The notes beneath the pieces are model-generated. The model did not search any database, was not told where the DNA came from, and saw nothing but the letters and a program-made list of their open reading frames with translations. From an uncultured Emergencia sp. (lineage in GTDB: Bacteria; Bacillota; Clostridia; Peptostreptococcales; Anaerovoracaceae): a DNA stretch of 18,122 bases. The stretch is from positions 1 to 18,122 of the forward strand of contig CALLDR010000081.1 of NCBI GenBank assembly GCA_937997955.1. The letters are read 5' to 3'. Both the position numbers and the translations under genes were made by a program. How positions within the stretch are numbered: the first letter of the stretch is position 1; every line of letters starts with the position of its first letter. This document shows, in pieces, positions 6,572 through 14,913 of the stretch.

Positions 6572-9500
6572 GGGAATCATCAATATTTCGGGTATATCCG
6601 AAAGCAGGTGTGCACCGGTCATTTCCCATCTGGCCAAAGAAGAAGGTCAAAGCTTGATTATCACAGCAACTGCCGCTCGGGCAAATAAACTGGCTTTAGA
6701 TCTTTCTTTTTTTTCGCAGAAGGAAGTTCTGGTGCTGCCTGCGGAAGAGCAGGTTTTCCTGCGGTATGAAGCGAAAAATCACGATCAGCTGATCGAGCGG
6801 CTGAAGATCCTGAAGGCGCTGCGGACGGGACAGGAATGTATCGTCATCGCGCCTGTTTCTGCTGCCGTAAAAAAGATACCGCCTCACCGCATCTTTGAGT
6901 CTGCTTCCATGAAGCTGACCGTGGGCAGCGATGTCGATCTGGCCCTGATCAAAGAAAGCTTTGTGAAACTGGGCTATGAGCGAATGGAGATCGTGGACAC
7001 CAGAGGACAGTTTTCTGTCAGAGGCGGCATCATCGACGTCTTTACGCCGGACGCCGAACACCCGTATCGAATAGAGCTTTTCGACACAGAGGTGGACTCC
7101 ATCCGTACCTTTGATATCGACACCCAGCGGTCTGTAGACAATGTGCAGTCTGTGGAAATCTATCCGGCAGAGCAGATGCTGGTAGACAGGGAGCTGTTCA
7201 ACGACGCGCTGCAGCGGATCTACAAGGGATACACCGCTCAGGTGAAGCGCCTTCTGAAGAAGGGGGAGGGCTTTGCCGAAGCGGCGGAGCAGCTTTCCAG
7301 GCGCAGAGACGAACTCTGCGAATACATTGAGAATACGTCCAATCTGCAGCTCTTGGAGAACTATCTCCATTATTTTTACGAGGAGCTGGAATACCTTTGG
7401 GACTACATGGACGGCGGCATGGTGGTTGTAGACGATCCGGACCGGATCTGCGAATACCTGGATACCCGAAGCGCTGAACTGCGGGACGATTTTCAGGTGT
7501 TCTTGGAGCGGGGCCAAGTGGCACCGGAGGATATGGCGCTGATCAGCGGCAGGGAAGACTTTTTCAGGGTCTACGAAAAGGAAACCGTCTACGTGCTGAC
7601 GCCTTTTACCAAGGCTGTCAAAGGCGTTCACACCCTGAGCCAGGTCCATCACGTCCAGAGCCGCCAGATGGTCACCTTCAACAACCGGATGGAGCTGCTG
7701 GAAACAGAGCTGAAGGAGTACGTCAAGAAGAAGTACCGCGTCACTATCGTCTGTTCCAGCAAAGAGCGGACAGAGAACCTGAAAGAATTTACAGGCCGCA
7801 TCGGCCTGGCCGAAAAGGTCTTCTTCGCGGAGGGCTCCCTGACCAGCGGCATGGACTTTCCGGAGGAGAAGATCTGCTATATCAGCGAAAACGATATCTT
7901 CTCCGGACAAAAGGCGGTCAAGCGGAAGAAGAAAAAGAAGAAGACCAAATCTGAGCAGATACAGACCTTTGCCGACATGCAGAAGGGGGACTACGTGGTC
8001 CACGAAAACCACGGCATCGGTAAATTCCTGGGTATGGAGCAGCTGACCGTACAGGGTGAGAAAAAGGACTATCTGAAGATCAAATACGCGGGGAACGACA
8101 TGCTCTACGTGCCGGTGGAGCAGATGGACATCATTCAGAAGTACATCGGCTCTGACGGCATCGCCCCTAAGGTCAACAAGCTGTCCGGCGGGGAGTGGAA
8201 GGCCACAAAGGCGAAGGCCAAGGCTGCCATTGCTGAAATGGCAAAGGAGCTCCTGGACCTCTACGCCCACAGGAAGATGCAGAAGGGCCATGCCTTCGCG
8301 GAGGATACGGTCTGGCAGAGAGAATTTGAGGACGCCTTTCCTTACGAGGAGACTGACGACCAGCTGCGGTGCATCGAGGAGATCAAAGAGGACATGGAGC
8401 GTCCCGCGGCCATGGACCGGCTGCTCTGCGGCGACGTAGGCTTCGGCAAGACCGAGGTGGCCGCCAGGGCCCTGTTCAAGTGCATCGCTGACGGAAAACA
8501 GGCGGCGGTTTTGGTTCCGACCACGATTCTGGCCAATCAGCACTACTATACTTTGAAGGAGCGGTTCGAGCAGTTTCCTCTGAAGGTGGAGATGCTGTCC
8601 AGGTTCCGTTCCGAGGCCCGGCAGGCCCAGATCATCGACGAGCTGAACAAAGGGCAGATCGACTTGATCATCGGGACCCATCGTCTGCTGTCCAATGACA
8701 TTCGGTTCAAGGATCTGGGGCTGCTGGTCATCGACGAGGAGCAGCGGTTTGGTGTCGCCCACAAAGAAAAGATCAAGCAGATGAAGCAGAACGTAGATGT
8801 GCTGACCCTGTCGGCCACGCCGATCCCGCGGACCCTGAACATGTCCCTGACCGGCATCAAGGATATGAGCCTCATCGAGGAACCGCCGGAGGAACGGTAT
8901 CCTGTCCAGACCTACGTGCTGGAACAAGATGACGCCATGATGCGGGAGATCATCACGAGGGAACTGGACCGGGGCGGACAGGTCTTCGTGGTATACAACC
9001 GGGTGCGGGGCATCAACAAGATCGCCGATACCATACGGGACCTGGTGCCGGAAGCCAGAGTGGCCGTGGGCCACGGCCAGATGAACGAGCATGCCCTGGA
9101 GGACGTCATGCTCAGCTTCATCAACGGTGAGTACAACGTGCTGGTGGCGACCACCATCATCGAGTCCGGCATCGATATCGCCAACGCCAACACCATGATC
9201 ATCATCGACGCGGACAAATACGGCCTTTCCCAGCTGTATCAGCTTCGGGGCCGCGTGGGCCGGTCCAACCGGATGGCCTACGCTTATCTGATGTATCAAA
9301 AAGATAAGGTGCTTACCGAGGTGGCGGAAAAGAGGCTGAAGGCTATCAAGGAATTCACCGAGTTCGGAGCCGGCTTTAAGGTGGCCATGCGGGACCTGGA
9401 GATCCGGGGCGCGGGAAATTTGCTGGGCAGCGAACAGAGCGGCCACATGATGAACATCGGCTACGAGTTGTACTGCAAGCTGGTGGACGACGCTGTACGG

Positions 9501-10004
9501 GCGCTGCAGGGCGAGATCGTCAATGAGAACAAAGAAGAGATCACCGTAGAGCTGATGGTGACGGCCAATATTCCGAACTGGTATATCGAAAACGAGACGC
9601 TGAAGCTGCAGATGTACAAGAAGATCGCCAGCGTCAGCACGGAGGAGGACGAAGATGAGATTATCGACGAGATGATGGACCGTTTCGGCGACGTGCCGCG
9701 GGAGACCCTGAATCTGATACGGGTGTCGAGAATCCGCAGCCTGGCGGAGGAATTGTCCGTGACGAGGATCTTCGAGCAGCAGGGCAAGGTCATCGTCGCC
9801 TTCGCTGAGAAGAACCCGCTGAGCGGATATGCCCTCATGAACGTCAACGACGCCTTCGGCATGCGGGCCTTTGTCCACGGCGGCAAGGAACCGTATATCC
9901 GGCTGACCACCAGACCCGCCGACAAGCTCAGCGACTGCGTCAGGCTGCTGCAGATCCTGTATGACGAGAGAAAGCGGGAAAACGGGGCTCCTGGACTGTC
10001 CTGA
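6561..10004 (+). CDS. mfd: Transcription-repair coupling factor Mfd
   Basis: ATP-dependent DNA translocase that removes RNA polymerase stalled at lesions and recruits UvrA. 1147 residues, full length (E. coli 1148). Domains in order: UvrB-like N-terminal modules (1 to about 340), a linker with a lysine-rich run KRKKKKKKTK near residue 455, the RNA polymerase interaction domain (about 473-540; GDYVVHENHGIGKFLGME), helicase motor domain 1 with Walker A GDVGFGKTE (624-632) and the DEEQ box (725-728) and SATPIPRTL, motor domain 2 with GIDIANANT and QLRGRVGRSNR (near 893-902), and a C-terminal UvrA-contact regulatory domain. It overlaps pth by 11 bp. Last gene of the operon; 21-nt repeats begin at its stop codon and a hairpin terminator follows. 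Confidence 0.98.
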   Translation: MQNKGIINISGISESRCAPVISHLAKEEGQSLIITATAARANKLALDLSFFSQKEVLVLPAEEQVFLRYEAKNHDQLIERLKILKALRTGQECIVIAPVSAAVKKIPPHRIFESASMKLTVGSDVDLALIKESFVKLGYERMEIVDTRGQFSVRGGIIDVFTPDAEHPYRIELFDTEVDSIRTFDIDTQRSVDNVQSVEIYPAEQMLVDRELFNDALQRIYKGYTAQVKRLLKKGEGFAEAAEQLSRRRDELCEYIENTSNLQLLENYLHYFYEELEYLWDYMDGGMVVVDDPDRICEYLDTRSAELRDDFQVFLERGQVAPEDMALISGREDFFRVYEKETVYVLTPFTKAVKGVHTLSQVHHVQSRQMVTFNNRMELLETELKEYVKKKYRVTIVCSSKERTENLKEFTGRIGLAEKVFFAEGSLTSGMDFPEEKICYISENDIFSGQKAVKRKKKKKKTKSEQIQTFADMQKGDYVVHENHGIGKFLGMEQLTVQGEKKDYLKIKYAGNDMLYVPVEQMDIIQKYIGSDGIAPKVNKLSGGEWKATKAKAKAAIAEMAKELLDLYAHRKMQKGHAFAEDTVWQREFEDAFPYEETDDQLRCIEEIKEDMERPAAMDRLLCGDVGFGKTEVAARALFKCIADGKQAAVLVPTTILANQHYYTLKERFEQFPLKVEMLSRFRSEARQAQIIDELNKGQIDLIIGTHRLLSNDIRFKDLGLLVIDEEQRFGVAHKEKIKQMKQNVDVLTLSATPIPRTLNMSLTGIKDMSLIEEPPEERYPVQTYVLEQDDAMMREIITRELDRGGQVFVVYNRVRGINKIADTIRDLVPEARVAVGHGQMNEHALEDVMLSFINGEYNVLVATTIIESGIDIANANTMIIIDADKYGLSQLYQLRGRVGRSNRMAYAYLMYQKDKVLTEVAEKRLKAIKEFTEFGAGFKVAMRDLEIRGAGNLLGSEQSGHMMNIGYELYCKLVDDAVRALQGEIVNENKEEITVELMVTANIPNWYIENETLKLQMYKKIASVSTEEDEDEIIDEMMDRFGDVPRETLNLIRVSRIRSLAEELSVTRIFEQQGKVIVAFAEKNPLSGYALMNVNDAFGMRAFVHGGKEPYIRLTTRPADKLSDCVRLLQILYDERKRENGAPGLS

Positions 10005-10054
10005 AACGACAGGCAGCCGACATGAAACGGCAGGCAGCTGACATAAAACGACAG
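10004..10054. repeat. 21-nt tandem repeat at the mfd stop codon
   Basis: Units of 21 nt (AAACGACAGGCAGCCGACATG, given here as pieces AAACGACAGGCAGC and YGACATR) occur at 10004-10024 and 10025-10045, and a partial third at 10046-10054. The first two differ at three positions. The first unit begins on the last base of the mfd stop codon TGA, so the array extends directly from the gene end. Confidence 0.75.
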
Positions 10055-10055
10055 A

Positions 10056-10120
10056 AAAACGCTCCCCTTCATGACGAGGGGCCGAAAAGACCGGCCCCGC
10101 CCCGGAGGGGAGCGCTTTGC
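10056..10120 (-). terminator. Nested hairpin terminator between convergent mfd and spoVT
   Basis: The outer stem CGCTCCCC (10060-10067) pairs with GGGGAGCG (10107-10114). An inner stem GGGGCCG (10078-10084) pairs with CGGCCCC (10092-10098) around an AAAAGAC loop. On the minus strand the outer stem runs into TTTTT, a good terminator for spoVT. On the plus strand it is followed only by CTTTGCTGCTG, so it is weaker for mfd, but it may act in both directions. Confidence 0.75.
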
Positions 10121-10150
10121 TGCTGTATTTTGCCGGCAGGAGAGACGGCG

Positions 10151-10642
10151 CTAATCGTAGATCTGCTTGGCGATGAACTCGGCGCCGATCTGGGCGGCCT
10201 TCATCTCCGTTTCACCCAGCTCCCGGTTCTCCGAGGCCAGGACCGTGATGGAGCCGATGGCGTCGCCCTGGGACAGGATCGGGACGATCAGCTTGCTGCC
10301 GCTCAGGTATTTGTCCTTGGACTGGATGATGTGGTCCAGCTCCGTGTCGATCTTGTCGCCGGAGAACTGCCGCTTCAGCTTTCCGGAGGCGGCGATGAAG
10401 GTGTCCGTATCAGAAACGGCCACGGTGCCGCCGAGAATGGAAGACGCGGTTTCCGCGAACTCAGCGGCGATCTGGCTCATATCGCCGACCGGAGAGTATT
10501 TTTTCAAGATGATCTCTCCGTTTCCGCTGGTATATATTTCGAGAGGATCTCCTTCTCTGATCCTGAGAATCCTTCTGATTTCCTTGGGAACTACCACCCT
10601 GCCCAGGTCGTCGATTCTTCTTACGATTCCGGTTGCTTTCAT
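10151..10642 (-). CDS. spoVT: Stage V sporulation regulator SpoVT (AbrB-type DNA binding plus GAF-like domain)
   Basis: 163 residues. The N-terminal swapped-hairpin DNA-binding domain MKATGIVRRIDDLGRVVVPK (1-20), then RRILRIREGDPLEIY, is almost the same as B. subtilis SpoVT. The rest (about 55-163) is a GAF-like sensor half. Family role: forespore regulator that tunes sigma-G genes and spore coat/germination properties. The ATG at 10642 is chosen because homologues start with MKATG and GGAG lies 11 nt upstream; the upstream GTG at 10654 overlaps that ribosome binding site. It is transcribed against mfd, which is normally its upstream neighbour in the same direction in B. subtilis; here the gene is inverted. 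A weak sigma-G-like promoter is visible upstream. Confidence 0.95.
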   Translation of the reverse strand: MKATGIVRRIDDLGRVVVPKEIRRILRIREGDPLEIYTSGNGEIILKKYSPVGDMSQIAAEFAETASSILGGTVAVSDTDTFIAASGKLKRQFSGDKIDTELDHIIQSKDKYLSGSKLIVPILSQGDAIGSITVLASENRELGETEMKAAQIGAEFIAKQIYD

Positions 10643-10678
10643 GTAATTTAACACTCCTTCTTAAATTGATTGTAAGAC

Positions 10679-10707
10679 TAGTTTTTACATGAAAGAGAAA
10701 AATATAC
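10679..10707 (-). promoter_or_regulatory. Weak sigma-G-like promoter for spoVT
   Basis: On the minus strand, GTATA (10707-10703), a 17-nt spacer, then AAAACTA (10685-10679). The sigma-G consensus is roughly GHATR, 17-18 nt, CATWHTA; the -35 fits and the -10 matches 5 of 7. The -10 ends 36 bp before the spoVT start. In B. subtilis spoVT is sigma-G dependent, which is why this was sought, so the match is not unbiased. Confidence 0.3.
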
Positions 10708-10718
10708 CGGGAAAAAGG

Positions 10719-10747
10719 TTGGAATAAAAGGCGATTTGTGATACCAT
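10719..10747 (+). promoter_or_regulatory. Candidate promoter for the amidohydrolase operon
   Basis: TTGGAA (10719-10724), a 17-nt spacer, TACCAT (10742-10747), with a TG at 10739-10740 giving an extended -10. Each hexamer matches 4 of 6. An inverted repeat GGCGAT...ATCGCC (10730-10764) covers the -10 and start region and could be an operator. A perfect palindrome GGTTATAACC (10805-10814) sits just before the ribosome binding site. Confidence 0.4.
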
Positions 10748-10830
10748 ATTGTTGTAATATCGCCGCGGAAAAGTGGTGAATATAGTAATGAACAGAAAAT
10801 AGAAGGTTATAACCAGATGGAGGATGGAAT

Positions 10831-12120
10831 ATGCTTTTTAAAGAGATCACAATACTGAACAAGGATTTTGAAATAGAACGCGACATGTACGTGGCCGTTG
10901 CAGATGACAGGATCACCTATATCGGCAAAACACGGCCGGAAGGCGATTTCGGCCGTGAGTATGACGGCAGGAACCGGCTGCTGATGCCGGCCTTTTATAA
11001 TGCCCACGCCCATTCGCCTATGGCCCTGATGAGAGGCTACGGCGAGGGTCTGGCCCTGCAGGACTGGCTCAACACCAGGATCTTTCCTTTTGAGGACAAA
11101 TTAGACAGCAACGCGGTCTACTGGGGAACGATGCTGTGCATGGCGGAATCTCTGCGGTTCGGTATCGTATCCTCGTCGGATATGTACTATTTTGTGCCGG
11201 ATATGGTCAGAGCCGTGGCGGAAAGCGGCGCCAAGGCCAATATTTCCCGGGCAATCGCCAATCCTATGGGAGCGCCGTTTGAAAGCCTGGTCTCCGTGCA
11301 GGAGGCCAGAGACGCTGTCGCTCAGTTCAACGGTTACGCCGACGGACGCGTCGTCATAGACACCAGCCTTCACGCGGAGTACACCTCCAACGAGGAGACC
11401 GCCCGCGGCCTTGCCGCTCTGGCAAAGGAGACCGGCACCATCATGCACGTGCATCTTTCCGAGACGCGGCTGGAACACGAGGAGTGCAAGGAGCGGCACG
11501 GCGGCATGACGCCGGCCCAGTACTTTGAGCGCTGCGGCCTCTTTGACGGCCCGGCTCTGGCGGCCCACTGCGTATGGTGCGAGGACGAGGACCTGGACAT
11601 TCTGAAGGAGAGAGGCGTCGTCGTGGCGTCCAATCCGGTCAGCAATCTGAAGCTGGCAAGCGGCATTTGTCCGGCGGCAAAGATGATGCAGCGGGGCATT
11701 ACTGTGGCCCTGGGTACGGACAGCGTGTCCAGCAACAACAATCTGAACTTCATGGAAGAGATCAAAACCTTTGCCGGACTGGCGAAGGTCAAGGAGATGG
11801 ACCCTACTTTGATCACGCCGAAGGAAGCTCTGCGCGCCGCTACGGCTGCCGGAGCCAAGGCCCAGGGAAGAGACGACTGCGGCGTGCTGGACGAGGGGAA
11901 CAAAGCCGATCTGATCGTGCTGCGCACCGATGTGCCGAACATGCACCCTGTCCACAGCATGGTCAACAATCTGGTCTATGCGGCCACGCCTGGGGACATC
12001 GTCATGACGATGGCGGACGGCAAGGTGCTGTACGAAAACGGGGAATATACCTGCATCGATATAGAGAAGACCATCTGTGAGGCGCAGACCGCGACAGATA
12101 AGATCTTACAACAATTATAG
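10831..12120 (+). CDS. mtaD: Amidohydrolase of the MtaD / S-adenosylhomocysteine deaminase family
   Basis: 429 residues, the usual size for the metal-dependent ATZ/TRZ-type deaminases. Metal ligands seen: H59 and H61 in NAHAHSPMALMRG, H208 in HVHLSETRLEH and D297 in LGTDSVSSNN; further active-site residues H181, E211 and H246 (AAHCVW). The N-terminal small domain and the late ADLIVLRTD strand form the composite beta-sandwich of the superfamily. Motifs around NAHAHSPM, LQDWLNTRIFPFE and NNNLNFMEEIK fit enzymes that deaminate 5'-methylthioadenosine or SAH to the inosine derivative, but exact substrate cannot be read from sequence. The ATG at 10831 has GGAGG at 7 nt. The flippase gene follows at 15 bp, so they are probably co-transcribed. 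Gene symbol is a family-level label. Confidence 0.85.
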   Translation: MLFKEITILNKDFEIERDMYVAVADDRITYIGKTRPEGDFGREYDGRNRLLMPAFYNAHAHSPMALMRGYGEGLALQDWLNTRIFPFEDKLDSNAVYWGTMLCMAESLRFGIVSSSDMYYFVPDMVRAVAESGAKANISRAIANPMGAPFESLVSVQEARDAVAQFNGYADGRVVIDTSLHAEYTSNEETARGLAALAKETGTIMHVHLSETRLEHEECKERHGGMTPAQYFERCGLFDGPALAAHCVWCEDEDLDILKERGVVVASNPVSNLKLASGICPAAKMMQRGITVALGTDSVSSNNNLNFMEEIKTFAGLAKVKEMDPTLITPKEALRAATAAGAKAQGRDDCGVLDEGNKADLIVLRTDVPNMHPVHSMVNNLVYAATPGDIVMTMADGKVLYENGEYTCIDIEKTICEAQTATDKILQQL

Positions 12121-12135
12121 AAAGCGGAAGGGATT

Positions 12136-13740
12136 ATGTCAGATAAAGGTAATAAATTCATTAAGGGCGCGGCGATCCTCGGAATCGCCGGCGTCGTGAT
12201 CAAGCTGCTGGGCGCGGTGTTCCGCATTCCTCTGACCAACTGGATCGGAGATGACGGCATGTCCTATTATGGATTCGCTTATTCCATATACGGGGCCCTG
12301 CTGGTGCTTTCCACGGCAGGCATACCGGTAGCCATATCCAGAATGGTCTCTGAGCGGATCGCCGTGGGAGAGTACCGCAACGCCCACAAGGTGTTTAAAA
12401 CCGCCACGTCGCTGCTCTTCTGCATCGGCATCTTTTCCTTTGCCGTGTGCTATTTTGGAGGCGAGCTGATCACCGAAAAGCTGGGGAATCCTGACGCGGC
12501 TCTGGCAGTAAAGGCCATTTCGCCGGCGCTGCTGTTTGTACCGCTGTTTTCCGCTTTCCGCGGCTATTTCCAGGGACGGCAGAACATGAATCCGACCGCG
12601 ATTTCCGAGATCACAGAACAGCTGGTGCGCGTCATCGTCGGCCTGTATTTGGCATATACGCTGATGGATAAAGGCTTGAAAGAGGCCGCGGCAGGCGCCT
12701 CCTTCGGCGCGTCGGCCGGATCCATCGCGGGCCTCGGCATCATCGTGGTCATCTACTTCCTGAACCGGAGAACGATCCACCGGAAGATCAACCTGAACAA
12801 CCAGCACGTGGAGGAAACCAGCGTGATCCTGCGCAAGATCATCGCGATTTCCGTTCCCATCATTATCGGCAGCGAGATCATGCCGATCATGACGCTGATC
12901 GATACGGGCATCATCATGACTCGTCTGCAGGCCACAGGCTGGACCTATGAGGAAGCGAAGAGCCTGTACGGCCTTCTCAGCGGCTTCTGCAACTCTTTGA
13001 TCGCTTTCCCGCAGGTGTTTACCCAGGCGGTGGCGGTCAGTCTGGTTCCGGCTATTGCGGCCGCTTACAAAGTTAGGGACAGAGAAGGCGTCCACCGGAA
13101 TATACAGATGGGTTACCGCATGACCATGATCATGGCGTTTCCGTGCGCCTTCGGCATCTTCGCTCTGGCGGAGCCGATCATGCTGCTGCTGTATCCGGCC
13201 CAGAAGGCCAGCGCTATTGCCGCTGTGCCGACGCTGATGGTCATGGCGATCAGCGTGATCTTCCTGGCAATCACCCAAACCTCCGTAGGCGTGCTTCAGT
13301 CCATCGGCAAACAGATGGTGCCGGTAGTCCATCTGGCCATCGGCTGTGTGGGAAAGGTGATCCTCACCTATATCCTGGTCGGCGTTCACGATGTGAACAT
13401 CAAAGGAGCCGCACTGGGAACCATGCTGGCCTACGTGGTAGCGCTGGTGCTGAACAATATATCCGTCAGAAAGTATACAGGCGTGAAGATCAGCTACAAT
13501 ATGACCTATCTGCGGCCGTGCATCGCCGCGGCGATCATGGGAGTCTGCGCCTTTGCGGCCCATAAGATCCTGATGGGTATCCTGCACAGCAACAGCATCG
13601 CCACGCTGCTGGCCATCGCTGTAGGGGCTGTGGTATACGTGATCCTGATCTTCTCGGTAAAAGCCATCACCATGGAGGAACTGGAGCAGATACCTGGCGG
13701 CGGGAAGCTGACAAAAATTTTAAGAAGGTTTGTGAAATAA
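12136..13740 (+). CDS. MOP-superfamily polysaccharide/lipid flippase (YabM / MurJ-like)
   Basis: 534 residues, strongly hydrophobic, with about 14 membrane segments from residue 10 onward (GAAILGIAGVVIKLLGAVF at the start; final helix ALLAIAVGAVVYVILIF near 510). The pattern IPLTNWIGDDGMSYYGFAYSIY and GIPVAISRMVSERIA is typical of the SpoVB/YtgP/YabM group of the oligosaccharidyl-lipid flippase family. In B. subtilis yabM occupies this same position upstream of yabN (mazG). Members move lipid-linked sugar precursors across the membrane; YtgP/MurJ handles lipid II, SpoVB acts in spore cortex formation. Which of these applies here is unresolved. The ATG at 12136 has GGAAGGG upstream. mazG starts 2 bp after the stop. 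Confidence 0.9.
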   Translation: MSDKGNKFIKGAAILGIAGVVIKLLGAVFRIPLTNWIGDDGMSYYGFAYSIYGALLVLSTAGIPVAISRMVSERIAVGEYRNAHKVFKTATSLLFCIGIFSFAVCYFGGELITEKLGNPDAALAVKAISPALLFVPLFSAFRGYFQGRQNMNPTAISEITEQLVRVIVGLYLAYTLMDKGLKEAAAGASFGASAGSIAGLGIIVVIYFLNRRTIHRKINLNNQHVEETSVILRKIIAISVPIIIGSEIMPIMTLIDTGIIMTRLQATGWTYEEAKSLYGLLSGFCNSLIAFPQVFTQAVAVSLVPAIAAAYKVRDREGVHRNIQMGYRMTMIMAFPCAFGIFALAEPIMLLLYPAQKASAIAAVPTLMVMAISVIFLAITQTSVGVLQSIGKQMVPVVHLAIGCVGKVILTYILVGVHDVNIKGAALGTMLAYVVALVLNNISVRKYTGVKISYNMTYLRPCIAAAIMGVCAFAAHKILMGILHSNSIATLLAIAVGAVVYVILIFSVKAITMEELEQIPGGGKLTKILRRFVK

Positions 13741-13742
13741 AG

Positions 13743-14552
13743 ATGAAAAAAGAGTATGAAGAATTATATCTGACAAAAGATAAGGATGGAGAGGCTTTGG
13801 AACGTCTGGTCGAGATCGTGAAGATTCTTCGCCGCGAGTGCCCGTGGGACAGCGTGCAGACCCACGAAAGCCTCAGACCATGCATGATCGAAGAGGCCTA
13901 TGAGGCTGTAGACGCCATTACAGAACACGATGTCGAAAACCTTCGCGAAGAGCTGGGCGACGTGCTTCTGCAGGTTGTGTTTCATGGGAATCTGGCGGAA
14001 GAAGCAGGGAACTTTGACCTGACAGCGGTCATCAACGAGGAATGTGAGAAAATGCTCCGCCGGCATCCGCATATTTTTTTAGAAGAAAAGGCAAAAACTA
14101 TTGACAAAGCCCTTGAAAAATGGGAGAATATGAAGAGCAAGGAGCATGGAGAGATTAGCCATGGAGACAGGCTGAGAAAAGTGCCGCGGTCATTGCCCGC
14201 TTTGCTCAGAAGTGCGAAGGTACAGAGCAAGGCTGCGAAAGTCGGCTTTGACTGGCCTGACGCTGAGGGTGCCTTTGACAAAATCGCAGAGGAGCTGGAA
14301 GAGCTGCGCTGCGCATACAGAGAGGCGGATTCAGCGGGCACATTCGAGGAGTTTGGCGACTTGCTCTTTTCTATGGTTAATGTTTCAAGATTCTTAAGTA
14401 TTGATCCCGAGGAATCCCTGCATGAATCTACAGCTAAGTTCATCAGGCGCTTTGATTCCATGGAAAAGACCGCGTTGGAACGGGGGTTGGATTTTGAGAA
14501 GCTTTCCCTTGAGGAAATGGACAACCTTTGGAACGAGGTCAAGAAGAAATAA
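13743..14552 (+). CDS. mazG: MazG nucleoside triphosphate pyrophosphohydrolase
   Basis: 269 residues with two tandem MazG four-helix modules. The first has CPWDSVQTHESL (34-45), EEAYEAVDA (50-58) and EELGDVLLQ (69-77). The second has AEELEELRC (182-190) and EFGDLLFSMVN (203-213), ending with the typical LEEMDNLWNEVKKK. It hydrolyses (d)NTPs to NMP and pyrophosphate, clearing aberrant or signalling nucleotides. The acidic metal ligands of both modules appear intact. Length and architecture resemble E. coli MazG (263 aa); the B. subtilis gene at this locus, yabN, additionally carries an N-terminal tetrapyrrole methylase-like domain that is absent here. It starts 2 bp after the flippase with a weak ribosome binding site, suggesting translational coupling. 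Confidence 0.96.
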   Translation: MKKEYEELYLTKDKDGEALERLVEIVKILRRECPWDSVQTHESLRPCMIEEAYEAVDAITEHDVENLREELGDVLLQVVFHGNLAEEAGNFDLTAVINEECEKMLRRHPHIFLEEKAKTIDKALEKWENMKSKEHGEISHGDRLRKVPRSLPALLRSAKVQSKAAKVGFDWPDAEGAFDKIAEELEELRCAYREADSAGTFEEFGDLLFSMVNVSRFLSIDPEESLHESTAKFIRRFDSMEKTALERGLDFEKLSLEEMDNLWNEVKKK

Positions 14553-14574
14553 GTTCAATGCTTATTATAAATTT

Positions 14575-14581
14575 AAGGAGG
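14575..14581 (+). promoter_or_regulatory. Strong ribosome binding site fixing the hup start
   Basis: AAGGAGG lies 8 nt before the ATG at 14590. The same reading frame stays open upstream into the mazG 3' end, but this site and the MNKAELV start of all HU proteins decide the true start. Confidence 0.9.
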
Positions 14582-14589
14582 ATTTTATA

Positions 14590-14868
14590 ATGAATAAGGC
14601 TGAATTAGTTGCTGCAGTAGCAGAGAAAACCAATTTCACGAAGAAGGACGCAGAAGTAGCTATCAACGCATTCCTGGCGAGCGTTGAGGAAGCTTTGGTT
14701 AAAGGCGAGAAGGTACAGCTGATCGGATTCGGTACTTTTGAAACCAGAGAGAGAAAGGCTAGACAGGGAAGAAATCCTAGAAAGCCTGAGGAAGTTATTG
14801 AGATCGCTGCTTCCAAGGCTCCTGTATTCAAGGCAGGTAAGGCTCTGAAAGACGCAGTAAACAAATAA
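14590..14868 (+). CDS. hup: DNA-binding protein HU
   Basis: 92-residue histone-like protein (MNKAELVAAVAEKTNFTKKD start) that binds and bends DNA as a dimer. Seen: the N-terminal helical dimerisation part, the GFGTFETRERKARQGRNP beta-arm (46-63) with the intercalating RNP proline at 63, and the conserved VFKAGKALKDAV end. It lies 37 bp after mazG and upstream of rqcP, the order found in many Clostridia. Very strong ribosome binding site and a strong terminator at 14881-14909 suit an abundant protein, probably expressed from its own promoter within the mazG end, though I could not identify one with confidence. Confidence 0.98.
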   Translation: MNKAELVAAVAEKTNFTKKDAEVAINAFLASVEEALVKGEKVQLIGFGTFETRERKARQGRNPRKPEEVIEIAASKAPVFKAGKALKDAVNK

Positions 14869-14880
14869 GTCGAAGTCTTT

Positions 14881-14909
14881 GGGGACAACCTTGGTTGTCT
14901 CCTTTTTTT
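14881..14909 (+). terminator. Rho-independent terminator after hup
   Basis: GGGGACAA (14881-14888), loop CCTTGG, TTGTCTCC (14895-14902; one G-U pair), then TTTTTTT (14903-14909). It starts 12 bp after the hup stop codon. Confidence 0.92.
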
Positions 14910-14913
14910 ATGA

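Noticed and set aside
6696..9878. A 1060-codon open frame on the minus strand
   Set aside because: It lies wholly opposite mfd, whose frame is confirmed by all helicase motifs. GC-rich codon bias suppresses stops on the opposite strand; the translation is low-complexity (His, Leu, Val, Asp) and has no ribosome binding site or recognisable domain.
12139..13587. A 482-codon minus-strand frame opposite the flippase
   Set aside because: Same shadow effect; the His/Arg/Asp-rich translation resembles no family, while the plus strand encodes a clear membrane protein.
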